Assembly (NCBI RefSeq): GCF_031764535.1
Contig: NZ_CP134499.1
Coordinates: 3,534,001-3,598,000 of the forward strand
Source: Pseudomonas sp. SG20056
GTDB taxonomy: Bacteria; Pseudomonadota; Gammaproteobacteria; Pseudomonadales; Pseudomonadaceae
Direction: 5' to 3'
Length of the DNA: 64,000 nucleotides
Shown in pieces: positions 9,165 through 18,644 of this stretch. The first letter of the stretch is position 1. Each line of letters opens with the position of its first letter. The translations under genes and the position numbers were made by a program. Under the pieces are notes generated by a model. It was not told the DNA's origin, did no database searches, and saw nothing but the letters and a program-made list of their open reading frames with translations.

Positions 9165-9389
9165 TCAACCTTGTGAACGGGCGCCCTGAGACAGGCTGAA
9201 CATAAACAGCAGCAGGTCCTGGTCCGGCTTTAGCACCTGGGCCGTTCGCGCCTGAGGCGGCAACGGGCAGTAGCCGCGCTCGTTGAGTGTGATGACCTGG
9301 GGACTGGCTTCCTGCCAAGCCGCCGCCGCGAGCGAGGCCACGCTGAGCGCGGTCACCAGGAACAAACCTCGTGCGATTTCTAGCTTCAT
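9165..9389 (-). CDS. Small exported hypothetical protein
   Basis: A 74-residue protein starting with a clear signal peptide (MKLEIARGLFLVTALSVASL, cleavage likely after the alanine run). The mature part is about 50 residues with a single Cys in 'NERGYCPLPP'. I do not recognise a named family. The start at 9389 is chosen over the longer frame to 9452 because AAGAGG lies 8 bases upstream and the signal peptide then begins at the terminus. It is convergent with the efflux operon and shares its terminator. P. aeruginosa has an uncharacterised small gene in the equivalent place. Function unknown. Confidence 0.7.
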   Translation of the reverse strand: MKLEIARGLFLVTALSVASLAAAAWQEASPQVITLNERGYCPLPPQARTAQVLKPDQDLLLFMFSLSQGARSQG

Positions 9390-9900
9390 CACTGCAACCT
9401 CTTGATAGCGCTGCCAAACGCTGTTTGTAGACCCTAGATCACTGTTAACCACCGCGCCGTATCGGGCGACAAGTGGTCGTTACTGCCGGACGCTGCCGGC
9501 AATGCCATTCTGATCATCCTGATCCACACGCAGCCATTCAGCAGGCCAGGCTTCGAGCCAGATTCGCACCGTTGGTTCAATCGTTGAGCAAACCAAGGAT
9601 GGGGATCGCATCACCGCACCTGGCGGTAACACCCTCACAGTCACTTAATTGCCCAATTGCATCAGCGTGGTGCGCAATAGAACCTGTGGTTTTAAAACAA
9701 CCTCAGGCAAAACCGTAACCGGCACAATCTTCAACCATCCATTGAAAACGGCGTGGTAGAGCACATCCAGGTGAAGTCAAAACACGGAGCGACCATGCGT
9801 AGCAGCAGCACAGCGCAGATTGACAGGCTCCAGTCCGGGAGCGCGCATCACACAAAGCAATTGGCGTACCGCTTTGCCGCGAGGGACTGTTATAACCGAG
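9390..9900. other. About 510 bp without a convincing gene
   Basis: No recognisable protein or RNA is seen between the small exported protein and the groEL terminator. The only notable frame is a 54-codon minus-strand frame (9480-9644, GTG start) with protein-like composition but a weak ribosome site. A plus-strand frame at 9473-9718 has no family resemblance. The segment is less GC-rich than the genes around it and could hold the promoter of the small gene, but I cannot point to one. Confidence 0.5.
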
Positions 9901-9907
9901 AAAAATG

Positions 9908-9934
9908 AAAACCCCGTGACAGGCACGGGGTTTT
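9908..9934. terminator. Terminator of groES-groEL
   Basis: AAAACCCCGTG and CACGGGGTTTT pair around a 5-base loop. Read on the minus strand the stem is followed by a T-rich tract. It lies 50 bases after the groEL stop. Confidence 0.9.
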
Positions 9935-9984
9935 CTTTACTGCATGCAGGCCATCTGGCGATGGCCTGCGGGAGCCGGGCTGGC

Positions 9985-11649
<1,665 letters not shown>

Positions 11650-11687
11650 TCAAATAGAGCGGAATTCGTAGCGACGGAGCGCTGAAA

Positions 11688-11981
11688 TCAACCTTCAACG
11701 ACAGCGAGAATTTCGCTCTCGCTCATTACCAGCAGGTCTTCGCCGTCAACTTTGATGGTGTTGCTGCCGGAGTAAGGGCCAAACACCACTTTGTCGCCGA
11801 CTTTAACGGCCAGGGCACGCACTTCACCGTTGTCCAGCACGCGGCCGGTACCGACAGCGAGGATTTCACCGCTGTTGGCTTTCTCGGCAGCGGAACCTGG
11901 CAGCACGATGCCGCCTGCGGTTTTCTTTTCTTCTTCGCTGCGACGGATTACGACGCGGTCATGCAGAGGACGAAGCTTCAT
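11688..11981 (-). CDS. groES: Co-chaperonin GroES (Hsp10)
   Basis: A 97-residue heptameric lid protein of the GroEL chamber. The start '[18 protein letters not shown]', the mobile loop '[14 protein letters not shown]' and the C-terminal '[16 protein letters not shown]' are typical. The ATG at 11981 has GGGAGAG just upstream; an in-frame extension to 12020 lacks family similarity. First gene of the groESL heat-shock operon. Confidence 0.99.
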   Translation of the reverse strand: MKLRPLHDRVVIRRSEEEKKTAGGIVLPGSAAEKANSGEILAVGTGRVLDNGEVRALAVKVGDKVVFGPYSGSNTIKVDGEDLLVMSESEILAVVEG

Positions 11982-12123
11982 TGTCGATCTCTCCCAATAG
12001 TGATTTTTCGGCCGGTGCAATCACCGGCGGGTTAGCAAAGTCCGGCGAGGCCGGTAGCGCTACGCCAGGCGCAGCGCTGAAGTCTGAATCTGTCTGACGA
12101 CAGAAAACCTTGCGGTGACCGCT

Positions 12124-12151
12124 ACATAAGGGCGCACAAGGGGATTTCAAG
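12124..12151 (-). promoter_or_regulatory. Sigma-32 heat-shock promoter of groES-groEL
   Basis: Read on the minus strand, CTTGAAA (complement of 12145-12151) is followed after 12 bases by CCCTTATGT (complement of 12124-12132), close to the RpoH consensus CTTGAAA-N13/15-CCCCATNT. The untranslated leader to groES would be about 130 bases. No CIRCE element is seen. Confidence 0.75.
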
Positions 12152-12202
12152 GGCTGAGGGTGAAATTTTTACGATCTACAGGCTTTTCTTATGAGCCGAA
12201 AA

Positions 12203-12652
12203 TCAGTCGCGGCGCTCAAATTCGCCTTCCAGCACATTGGGACGAACTTGCCCGGAGCGTGCGGCCTGGTCGTCAAAAAAGGCGCGCTGACGCATGGCTT
12301 GTTCGGCGGCGCGCATACGCACCTTGTTGACCAGCAAGCGGCGGGTGAACGGAATTAGGCAAAGCAGGCCGAAAATGTCGCTGATAAAGCCAGGCAGCAA
12401 CAGCAGACCACCACCGACGGCGATCAGCAGGCCTTCGAGCATTTCCTGCTCGGGTAACTCACCTCTGGCCAGTTTCTCGCGTGCACGCCACGCGGTGGCC
12501 ACCCCTGCAACGCGCAGCAGAATGGCGCCGAGGATGCCGGTACCAATCACCAGCAACAAGGTCGGTAAGACACCGATGGCACTGCCCACCTGAATCAGCA
12601 GGGCCAATTCAATGAACGGGAACAGCAGAAACAGAAACAGAAACGCACGCAT
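12203..12652 (-). CDS. fxsA: FxsA family membrane protein
   Basis: A 149-residue inner-membrane protein of the FxsA (suppressor of F exclusion of phage T7) family. Two to three hydrophobic segments are visible: residues 2-20, 26-46 with the family phrase 'LLVIGTGILGAILLR', and about 74-98 with 'GGGLLLLPGFISDIFGLLCLIP'. A charged cytoplasmic tail follows. The ATG at 12652 with AAGGATCC upstream is preferred to the TTG one codon earlier. The cellular role outside phage T7 exclusion is unclear. It lies directly upstream of the groESL heat-shock promoter on the same strand, an arrangement shared with other pseudomonads. Confidence 0.92.
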   Translation of the reverse strand: MRAFLFLFLLFPFIELALLIQVGSAIGVLPTLLLVIGTGILGAILLRVAGVATAWRAREKLARGELPEQEMLEGLLIAVGGGLLLLPGFISDIFGLLCLIPFTRRLLVNKVRMRAAEQAMRQRAFFDDQAARSGQVRPNVLEGEFERRD

Positions 12653-12715
12653 CAAAGGATCCTTAACGGAAGATCAGCTTCCTATGGGACTGAAGTATGG
12701 GGTGTTGAGCTGAAT

Positions 12716-13447
12716 TCAAGCTGAAGCCTGACCGTCGGTCGGCCAGACTTCGGCGCGGGCCAGTGCCACCAAGGCCTGGCGCACCTCCAGCGGACTGTTA
12801 CAGGATGTTGGAAAGGCCAGCCAATAAAGGCCCTGACCGATCCGCAGGTGAAAGCCCTCACTGTCGACCCCAACCAGCTCAGCCGGCGCATACTGGGGTA
12901 AACCTGCCAGCTCGACATAGTGAGCGATAGCCTTGGCATGGTCGCTGTTCATGTGTTCAACCATGCTGATTTCGCTGTCGCCGGCAAAGGGGTTGGTCTG
13001 GGCCACCTGATCCAGCCAGTGAATCGCACCAAACCCGCCGATGTAGCGCCAGCGCACCGGCTCCAGCCGCCAAAAATCGAAATCGTGGGCCTGATGGTAG
13101 CCGCGCGACTCCGGGAAATAGCGGTAATAGCGCTGCGCAGCCGCAACAATCTGCGCCTCGTCATCTAATTGCCGCGCCTCGGCGAGCAGCGTAAGACGAC
13201 CGACCGCCTGCACATCTTCCGCCCCACGCTCCCCCACCAGCAGCGAGCATTTGCCGTCCTGCTTGAGGTTGTGGGTGTGCTGGGCGATGCGACTGATCAG
13301 CATCAGCGGATAACCGTCAGCATCCAGGCAATAGGGCACCACTGATCCGAAAGGGAAACCCGGCATGGCTTTGGAATGGGTGCTGAGCACGCCACGGTAT
13401 TCCTTGAGCAGCAATTCTCGGGCATGCTTGCCGGCTTTCACGCTCAC
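12716..13447 (-). CDS. HugZ-like pyridoxamine-phosphate-oxidase fold protein with DUF2470 domain
   Basis: A 243-residue protein with an N-terminal split-barrel FMN-binding domain (about 10-145: '[23 protein letters not shown]', '[21 protein letters not shown]') and a C-terminal DUF2470 domain (about 160-240) whose '[15 protein letters not shown]' is characteristic. This two-domain layout is that of HugZ/HutZ, which bind and degrade heme, and of related proteins of unknown activity. A heme role is therefore possible but not shown. The GTG start at 13447 has AAGGAGT 8 bases upstream. The gene diverges from the short-chain dehydrogenase; the 93-base gap must hold both promoters. Confidence 0.85.
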   Translation of the reverse strand: MSVKAGKHARELLLKEYRGVLSTHSKAMPGFPFGSVVPYCLDADGYPLMLISRIAQHTHNLKQDGKCSLLVGERGAEDVQAVGRLTLLAEARQLDDEAQIVAAAQRYYRYFPESRGYHQAHDFDFWRLEPVRWRYIGGFGAIHWLDQVAQTNPFAGDSEISMVEHMNSDHAKAIAHYVELAGLPQYAPAELVGVDSEGFHLRIGQGLYWLAFPTSCNSPLEVRQALVALARAEVWPTDGQASA

Positions 13448-13540
13448 CTTATGACTCCTTGCATAGATTCCGTCACAGAACGGGAGGCGCCTAGATTAAC
13501 CGCCGGCAAGGTCACACAACACCATTTGAGGGGACTCGCG

Positions 13541-14299
13541 ATGCAACTCAAAGACAAAGTTATCGTCATCACCGGCGGCTGTCAGGGCCTAGGCCGCGCC
13601 ATGGCCGAATACCTGGCAGAAAAAGGCGCCAAACTGGCGCTGGTCGACCTGAACCAGGAAAAACTCGACGAAGCCGTGGCGGCTTGCAAGGCGCTGGGTG
13701 TAGAAGCGCGCGCTTACCTGTGCAACGTTGCCAATGAAGAACAAGTGACCCAGACCGTGGCGCAGATTGCCGAAGACTTCGGCGCACTCAATGGCCTGGT
13801 GAACAACGCCGGTATCCTGCGCGACGGCCTGACTATCAAGGTCAAGGATGGCGAAATCACCAAGCTGAGCCTGGCGCAGTGGCAATCGGTAATCGACGTC
13901 AACCTCACCGGCGTGTTCCTCTGCACCCGTGAAGTGGCGGCGAAGATGATCGAGCTGAAGAACGAAGGCGCGATCATCAACATCTCCTCCATCTCCCGTG
14001 CCGGCAACATCGGTCAGGCCAACTACTCCGCCGCCAAGGCCGGTGTCGCTGCCGACACCGTGGTCTGGGCCAAGGAGCTGGCGCGTTACGGCATCCGTGT
14101 CGCGGGCGTAGCGCCGGGTTTTATCGAAACCGAAATGGTTGCCAGCATGAAACCGGAAGCGCTGGAGCGCATGACCTCAGTCATCCCACTGCGCCGCATG
14201 GGCAAACCCGCCGAGATCGCTCACTCGGTGGCCTATATCCTGGAAAACGACTACTACACCGGTCGCATCCTGGAGCTGGATGGCGGCCTGCGTCTCTGA
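13541..14299 (+). CDS. Short-chain dehydrogenase/reductase (SDR)
   Basis: A 252-residue classical SDR. The NAD(P)-binding TGxxxGxG motif is 'TGGCQGLG' at about residues 11-18; 'NNAG', the catalytic Ser in 'SSISR' and the YxxxK pair in 'YSAAK' are all present, so the enzyme should be active. Asp after the second strand ('LALVDLNQ') suggests NAD preference. The ATG at 13541 with GAGGGGA upstream is chosen; the longer frame to 13376 runs into the divergent gene. Similar to FabG-like enzymes, but the substrate is unknown and it is not in a fatty-acid operon. Confidence 0.92.
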   Translation: MQLKDKVIVITGGCQGLGRAMAEYLAEKGAKLALVDLNQEKLDEAVAACKALGVEARAYLCNVANEEQVTQTVAQIAEDFGALNGLVNNAGILRDGLTIKVKDGEITKLSLAQWQSVIDVNLTGVFLCTREVAAKMIELKNEGAIINISSISRAGNIGQANYSAAKAGVAADTVVWAKELARYGIRVAGVAPGFIETEMVASMKPEALERMTSVIPLRRMGKPAEIAHSVAYILENDYYTGRILELDGGLRL

Positions 14300-14324
14300 T
14301 CGGCTAGATCGACACGCTGCAAAC

Positions 14325-14353
14325 AAAAAGCCCCGCAATGCGGGGCTTTTTTT
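14325..14353. terminator. Terminator after SDR gene
   Basis: GCCCCGCA and TGCGGGGC pair in a tight hairpin flanked by an A run and a run of seven T, usable in both directions between the convergent SDR and DUF481 genes. Confidence 0.9.
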
Positions 14354-14368
14354 GCTTTTAATTTTTCA

Positions 14369-14491
14369 AGATCTAGCGAGCTAGAGACCTGCAAGGCAAA
14401 AACAGGCGAGGAAGCGGAGTGTACTGTTGTACATGAGCATTCCGAGCCTGTTTTTAACGCAGCAGGGCCGACGCGCAGCAGATCGACGGCC
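14369..14491. repeat. Structured intergenic element, probably a dispersed Pseudomonas repeat
   Basis: A run of nested inverted repeats between the SDR terminator and the DUF481 stop: CTAG/CTAG at 14372-14383; AAAAACAGGC (14398-14407) with GCCTGTTTTT (14446-14455); inside it TGTAC/GTACA (14420-14433) and GGAA/TTCC; then GGCCG/CGGCC (14466-14491). The layout and wording resemble an intergenic element I recall from many Pseudomonas genomes, but the copy number here cannot be tested. Only one copy is in the window. Confidence 0.55.
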
Positions 14492-14497
14492 AAATAC

Positions 14498-15502
14498 TTA
14501 CCAACCCACGCCAAAACCCAGGCTATAACGGGTTTCATCCAGCTCGCCTTCTGCACCGCTGACCAGGTCCTTCTCGGCCTTCATATTCAGCGAAGCCCAA
14601 TCGGTCAGTTTGTAACGCAGACCCACGGCGGCATCCAGGGTGTAGTCCGCTGCGTTGGCCAGCGGCTTACCCACCTCGCCATCGCTGAACAGTTCGACAC
14701 TCTTGCCGACCAGGTAGCGGTTGTAATCCCACTTCAGGCTCGCGGCGTAGAAGTTGTCGCTCTCACCATTGCTGTACTCGTAGTCGGTACGGTTAAGCAG
14801 GCTGGCCACCGAGAAGGCGCCCAGCTCGTTATCCCAGAACTGGTAACCCGGACCGGTACCCACGGTGCGCTGACGCTCAAGCTCTTCGACCATGTCACGT
14901 TTGTACTCGAAGCGCCCCTGCCAGAACCACTTCTCGGTCAGGAAGCGGTCGAGGGCGTATTCGGCGCTCCAGTTGTCAGTGGTGACCACATCGTCCTGGA
15001 ACTCGCGGTTGTAGTCGGCTTGCGCGTTATGCCGCCAGAGACCGTGGCGCGCCTGAGTCTTGAGGCTGACGTCGTAGTCGTCGGTGTCGCGCTCGGCACG
15101 TTTGTAGTCCAGCGCCGCATCGATATTGCCCTTCCAGACCAAATCCTCGACCAATGGCTTGGGCTTGAGGATCTGCTTGATGCTGGCCAGTTCGATGGTC
15201 TTGGGCGCATCGCCATTGGCCAGGATCACCTTGCCCGGCTCGGCCGGCTGCAGGGACTTGGCGCGCTCACCGGCGATGGCATTTTCCTTGATCAGCAGTT
15301 CCTGGTCGCTTTCCAGAGTGGCGATCTTGCTCCAGTCGAGGGCAATCGCACCGCCGTAGTCGGTCGCCAGCAACAGCTTGCCACCGTCGTAGAACTTGAT
15401 CTTGCCGGTCAGGCGGTCGCCGTTCTTCAGCCAGACGGTATCCGCCAACACGGAGGTAGCAGCCACAGAAAGGGCCAGGCACAGCAGGGTTCTGGAAAAC
15501 AT
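14498..15502 (-). CDS. DUF481 family outer-membrane beta-barrel-like protein (copy 2)
   Basis: A 334-residue exported protein. Signal peptide MFSRTLLCLALSVAATSVLA, then a compact N-terminal module (DTVWLKNGDRLTGKIKFYDG...) and a C-terminal DUF481 region of alternating strands ending in an aromatic residue (SLGFGVGW), as in outer-membrane barrels. YdiY-like proteins of this family are salt- or stress-linked in E. coli; the function is unknown. The start at 15502 places the signal peptide first; the ribosome site is weak. The next gene upstream on the same strand encodes a clear paralogue, 110 bases away. Confidence 0.85.
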   Translation of the reverse strand: MFSRTLLCLALSVAATSVLADTVWLKNGDRLTGKIKFYDGGKLLLATDYGGAIALDWSKIATLESDQELLIKENAIAGERAKSLQPAEPGKVILANGDAPKTIELASIKQILKPKPLVEDLVWKGNIDAALDYKRAERDTDDYDVSLKTQARHGLWRHNAQADYNREFQDDVVTTDNWSAEYALDRFLTEKWFWQGRFEYKRDMVEELERQRTVGTGPGYQFWDNELGAFSVASLLNRTDYEYSNGESDNFYAASLKWDYNRYLVGKSVELFSDGEVGKPLANAADYTLDAAVGLRYKLTDWASLNMKAEKDLVSGAEGELDETRYSLGFGVGW

Positions 15503-15612
15503 AGGGATGAATTGTCTACTTCGGGTTCGCGGAAGGTCGCGCATTATCCGTAAGCACGACGCCAGAGCAAGCACTGACCGACAGAATCACCGCGAGTTCA
15601 TCATTACGTGGC

Positions 15613-16611
15613 CTACCAGCCGACCCCTACACCCAACAGATAGCGGCGCTCACTGCTGGTTTGCCCGAGCCCACGCGCCTGATCCAACTCATACAGCAGC
15701 GATAGGCGCGCCCAATCTGTCAGCCGGTAGCGCAGGCCTATTTCACTGTCAAGCACGTAGTCAATCTCTTCTATCGCAGGCAATTGCAGCTCGGCTGTGC
15801 TGTAAAACTCCAGACGGGTACCCCACAGCAGACGTTTGTAATCCAAGGCAAGCGAGTAGGTATTGAACGACCGCTCAGCCTCACTGGACTCCAATTGCAG
15901 GCGATTGAACTGGCCGATCACATCCAGCCGGCCCAGTTCGTTATCCCAGAAGCGATAACCCGGCCCGGTGCCCAGCGAACGCTGGCGAGTAAAAAAGGCA
16001 AACTCATCCTCGTCCTGCTCAGCCCCCACCCGCCAGAACCAGTGATCCGTGATAAAGCGGTCGAGGTCGTATTCCAGCTGCCAGTTGTCGGCGGTCTTAG
16101 CGTCATTCTTGACCTTGCGTTCCAGCTCACCGGCCAACACGTGACGCCAACGGCCGTGCTCCACACGCGTATTGCTTTTGAGCTTCCACTCGTCGGTGTC
16201 GTTGTCGTCGCGCTTCATATCCAGTTTGGCGTCCAGATTGCCTTCCCAGAAGCGGTCCTGCAGTACCGGGCGCGGTGGGATCAGACGCTTGATACTGGAG
16301 AGCGGCACGGTTTGCGTGTTGTCGCTGACCACCCGCACCATGCCCTTGCCTGCAGCTTCCAGCTGGTTACTGTGCTCGCTATCGAGGCCCTGGCGGCGCA
16401 TCAGCAAGGGTTTCTCCGAGCGCAGGGTGTCGATATCCTTCCAGGCAATCAGCACCTGGCCGGCGTACTTGGTTTTCAAGGCCAGTTTGCCGCCATCGAG
16501 CAGAACTATCTCACCGCTCAGACGGTCACCATTGTTCAACCACACCGTGTCCGCCCACGCAGGCGTGGCCAGAGCAAGAACCAGAAAGCACAACAGAGTA
16601 CGTAGCAGCAT
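15613..16611 (-). CDS. DUF481 family outer-membrane beta-barrel-like protein (copy 1)
   Basis: A 332-residue paralogue of the downstream gene: signal peptide (MLLRTLLCFLVLALATPAWA), the same N-terminal phrase (DTVWLNNGDRLSGEIVLLDG) and the same C-terminal ending (YLLGVGVGW). Shared blocks include 'GTGPGYRFWDNELG' and 'DRFITDHWFWR' against 'GTGPGYQFWDNELG' and 'DRFLTEKWFWQ' in copy 2, so the pair arose by tandem duplication. The ATG at 16609-16611 overlaps the candidate start of the divergent alkyltransferase-like gene. Confidence 0.85.
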   Translation of the reverse strand: MLLRTLLCFLVLALATPAWADTVWLNNGDRLSGEIVLLDGGKLALKTKYAGQVLIAWKDIDTLRSEKPLLMRRQGLDSEHSNQLEAAGKGMVRVVSDNTQTVPLSSIKRLIPPRPVLQDRFWEGNLDAKLDMKRDDNDTDEWKLKSNTRVEHGRWRHVLAGELERKVKNDAKTADNWQLEYDLDRFITDHWFWRVGAEQDEDEFAFFTRQRSLGTGPGYRFWDNELGRLDVIGQFNRLQLESSEAERSFNTYSLALDYKRLLWGTRLEFYSTAELQLPAIEEIDYVLDSEIGLRYRLTDWARLSLLYELDQARGLGQTSSERRYLLGVGVGW

Positions 16612-17002
16612 GATGGGAAAGCCGGATAACGAGCCAGAACAGGTGCCGAAGCATGCCGCGCCAGGCCAGCCAACAGCAAGCCAGGTCGAGCGTCGCACGG
16701 CACTTTATGCGGTGCTGGCGCAGATTCCGGCCGGATGCGTGGTGAGTTACGGGCAACTGGCTGCATACGCAGGCCTGGGTCGTGCCGCGCGCTGGGTCGG
16801 GCGCACCCTCAGCCAGCTACCGGACGGCAGCACCCTGCCCTGGCACCGGGTAATTGCTGCCGGTGGCCGCCTCAGCTTGCCGGCTGGCAGCCTCTCCGGC
16901 ACAGAACAACGCAGTCGTTTACGTGAGGAAGGCGTGCAAATCCATAACGATCGGGTGGATATGCCGCGCTATGGCTGGCGCCCAATGGAGCACAGCGGGT
17001 AG
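16610..17002 (+). CDS. Alkyltransferase-like protein (ATL), MGMT family without active-site Cys
   Basis: A protein of up to 130 residues with the DNA-binding domain of O6-methylguanine-DNA methyltransferase. The active-site motif PCHR is replaced by PWHR (Trp at about residue 78, 'LPWHRVIAAGG'), the hallmark of ATL proteins such as YbaZ. ATLs cannot accept alkyl groups; they bind alkylated guanine and hand the lesion to nucleotide excision repair. The helix-turn-helix ('SYGQLAAYAGLGRAARWVGRTL') with its Arg finger is intact. The start is uncertain: the ATG at 16610 overlaps the divergent DUF481 start codon, and a GTG at 16643 is possible since homology starts near 'RRTALYAVLAQIP'. The ampG-like gene follows after 43 bases. 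Confidence 0.85.
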   Translation: MMGKPDNEPEQVPKHAAPGQPTASQVERRTALYAVLAQIPAGCVVSYGQLAAYAGLGRAARWVGRTLSQLPDGSTLPWHRVIAAGGRLSLPAGSLSGTEQRSRLREEGVQIHNDRVDMPRYGWRPMEHSG

Positions 17003-17045
17003 AGTGCGCCCTTTATTAGGTCAATCTCAGGCTGATACCCCTTCA

Positions 17046-18593
17046 ATGCCCCGTAAAAGCTGGCGTGATGCCATTGCTGCCTACTCCAGCCCCTCAACCT
17101 TGGTGCTGCTGCTTCTAGGGTTCGCCGCTGGCCTGCCCTATATGCTGGTGTTCTCCACCCTGTCTGTCTGGTTACGCGAAGCCGGCGTGGCCCGCGACAC
17201 CATTGGTTTTGCCAGCCTGATCGGCCTGGCATATGCCTTCAAATGGGTCTGGTCGCCGCTGCTTGATCAGTGGCGACTGCCGCTGCTGGGCAAACTGGGC
17301 CGCCGACGCTCCTGGTTGGTGCTATCTCAGATCCTGATCGCCATCGGCCTCGCTGGTATGGCCCTGTGTGACCCGCAAACCCATCTGACCTGGCTGATTT
17401 CCCTGGCCGTGCTGGTGGCCTTCGCTTCGGCCACCCAGGACATCGCCGTTGATGCCTACCGCCTGGAAATCGTCGACGACACCCGCCAGGCCGCGCTGGC
17501 CGCCAGCTATATGGCCGGCTACCGCGTCGCCGCCCTGCTGGCCACCGCCGGCGCGCTGTATTTCGCCGAAGGCTTTGGCTCCACCGCCCTGCTCTATCAG
17601 CACGGCGCATGGGCCGGCACCTACCTGCTGTTTGCCCTGCTGATGTTGCCGGGCCTGCTGACCAGCCTGTGGATGCGCGAGCCGGATGTGCCACTGCGCA
17701 CGCAACTGGCCGCGGCGCGTTATGGCTTTAGCCACCAGATCGCCTCGGTACTGGTACTGATTGTGTTGCTGGTATCGGTACCGGCGATGTTTACCCAGTT
17801 CTATAACACCGACTTCGCCAGCGTGATCAACGGCGAAGCCAGCATGCTTGACCTGCTACTGGAAGACCGCGCCTTCCTGCGCGCCCTGCTCTACACCATC
17901 CTCACCAGCCTTTGCCTGTCCACCATGGGTCGCCGCGGCCTGGCGCCGGTGCTGACGCCAGTCAACGACTTTATCGTGCGTTACCGCTGGCAGGCCTTTC
18001 TGCTGCTCGGGTTGATTGCCACCTACCGCATGTCGGACACCGTGATGGGCGTGATGGCCAACGTGTTCTACATCGACCAAGGCTTTACCAAGGATCAGAT
18101 TGCCAGCGTCAGTAAGCTCTTCGGTTTGGTCATGACCCTGATTGGTGCAGGCTTTGGCGGCCTGCTGATCGTGCGCTTCGGTATTCTGCCGATCCTTTTT
18201 ATCGGTGGCGCAGCCTCGGCGGCGACCAATCTGCTGTTCCTTATGCTTACCGGCATGGGCGCAGACCTGCAGATGCTGATCGTGACCATTTCCGCCGACA
18301 ACTTCAGCGCAGGCTTGGCCACAGCGGCGTTCGTCGCCTACCTGTCGAGCCTGACCAACCTGAAGTTCTCCGCCACCCAGTACGCCTTGCTCAGCTCGAT
18401 CATGCTGCTACTGCCGCGCCTGATTGGCGGCTACTCAGGGGTAATGGTGGAGAAGTTCGGCTACGCCCAGTTCTTCCTGGTCACCGCCTTGCTGGGTATT
18501 CCGACACTGCTGCTGATCATTCTGCAATGGCGCCGCGAACGACCGCAGACCAGCGATGCCAACGCGACTAACGCCGCAGAGCAGCCTGACTGA
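17046..18593 (+). CDS. ampG: Muropeptide permease AmpG (MFS)
   Basis: A 515-residue multi-spanning inner-membrane transporter of the major facilitator superfamily that imports GlcNAc-anhydroMurNAc peptides for cell-wall recycling and so feeds beta-lactamase induction. Family features: the N-terminal 'LGFAAGLPYMLVFSTLSVWLREAGV', 'FKWVWSPLLDQWRLPLLGKLGRRRSWL' and 'ASATQDIAVDAYRLE'. About 12-14 hydrophobic helices are visible. The ATG at 17046 is chosen at the first family-conserved residues; the ribosome site is weak. Downstream is a WaaP-like kinase gene on the same strand. Confidence 0.93.
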   Translation: MPRKSWRDAIAAYSSPSTLVLLLLGFAAGLPYMLVFSTLSVWLREAGVARDTIGFASLIGLAYAFKWVWSPLLDQWRLPLLGKLGRRRSWLVLSQILIAIGLAGMALCDPQTHLTWLISLAVLVAFASATQDIAVDAYRLEIVDDTRQAALAASYMAGYRVAALLATAGALYFAEGFGSTALLYQHGAWAGTYLLFALLMLPGLLTSLWMREPDVPLRTQLAAARYGFSHQIASVLVLIVLLVSVPAMFTQFYNTDFASVINGEASMLDLLLEDRAFLRALLYTILTSLCLSTMGRRGLAPVLTPVNDFIVRYRWQAFLLLGLIATYRMSDTVMGVMANVFYIDQGFTKDQIASVSKLFGLVMTLIGAGFGGLLIVRFGILPILFIGGAASAATNLLFLMLTGMGADLQMLIVTISADNFSAGLATAAFVAYLSSLTNLKFSATQYALLSSIMLLLPRLIGGYSGVMVEKFGYAQFFLVTALLGIPTLLLIILQWRRERPQTSDANATNAAEQPD

Positions 18594-18644
18594 ACAAACT
18601 GGCAAGAGTCTTGCTCTACCCTGCTATCCGCAAAAGGGCAGACC

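Noticed and set aside
9473..9718. 81-residue plus-strand frame in the gap before groEL
   Set aside because: No family resemblance, no ribosome site and unusual composition; it overlaps the weak minus-strand candidate.
13376..13540. N-terminal extension of the SDR
   Set aside because: It overlaps the divergent HugZ-like gene; the Rossmann motif starts properly at 13541 behind a ribosome site.
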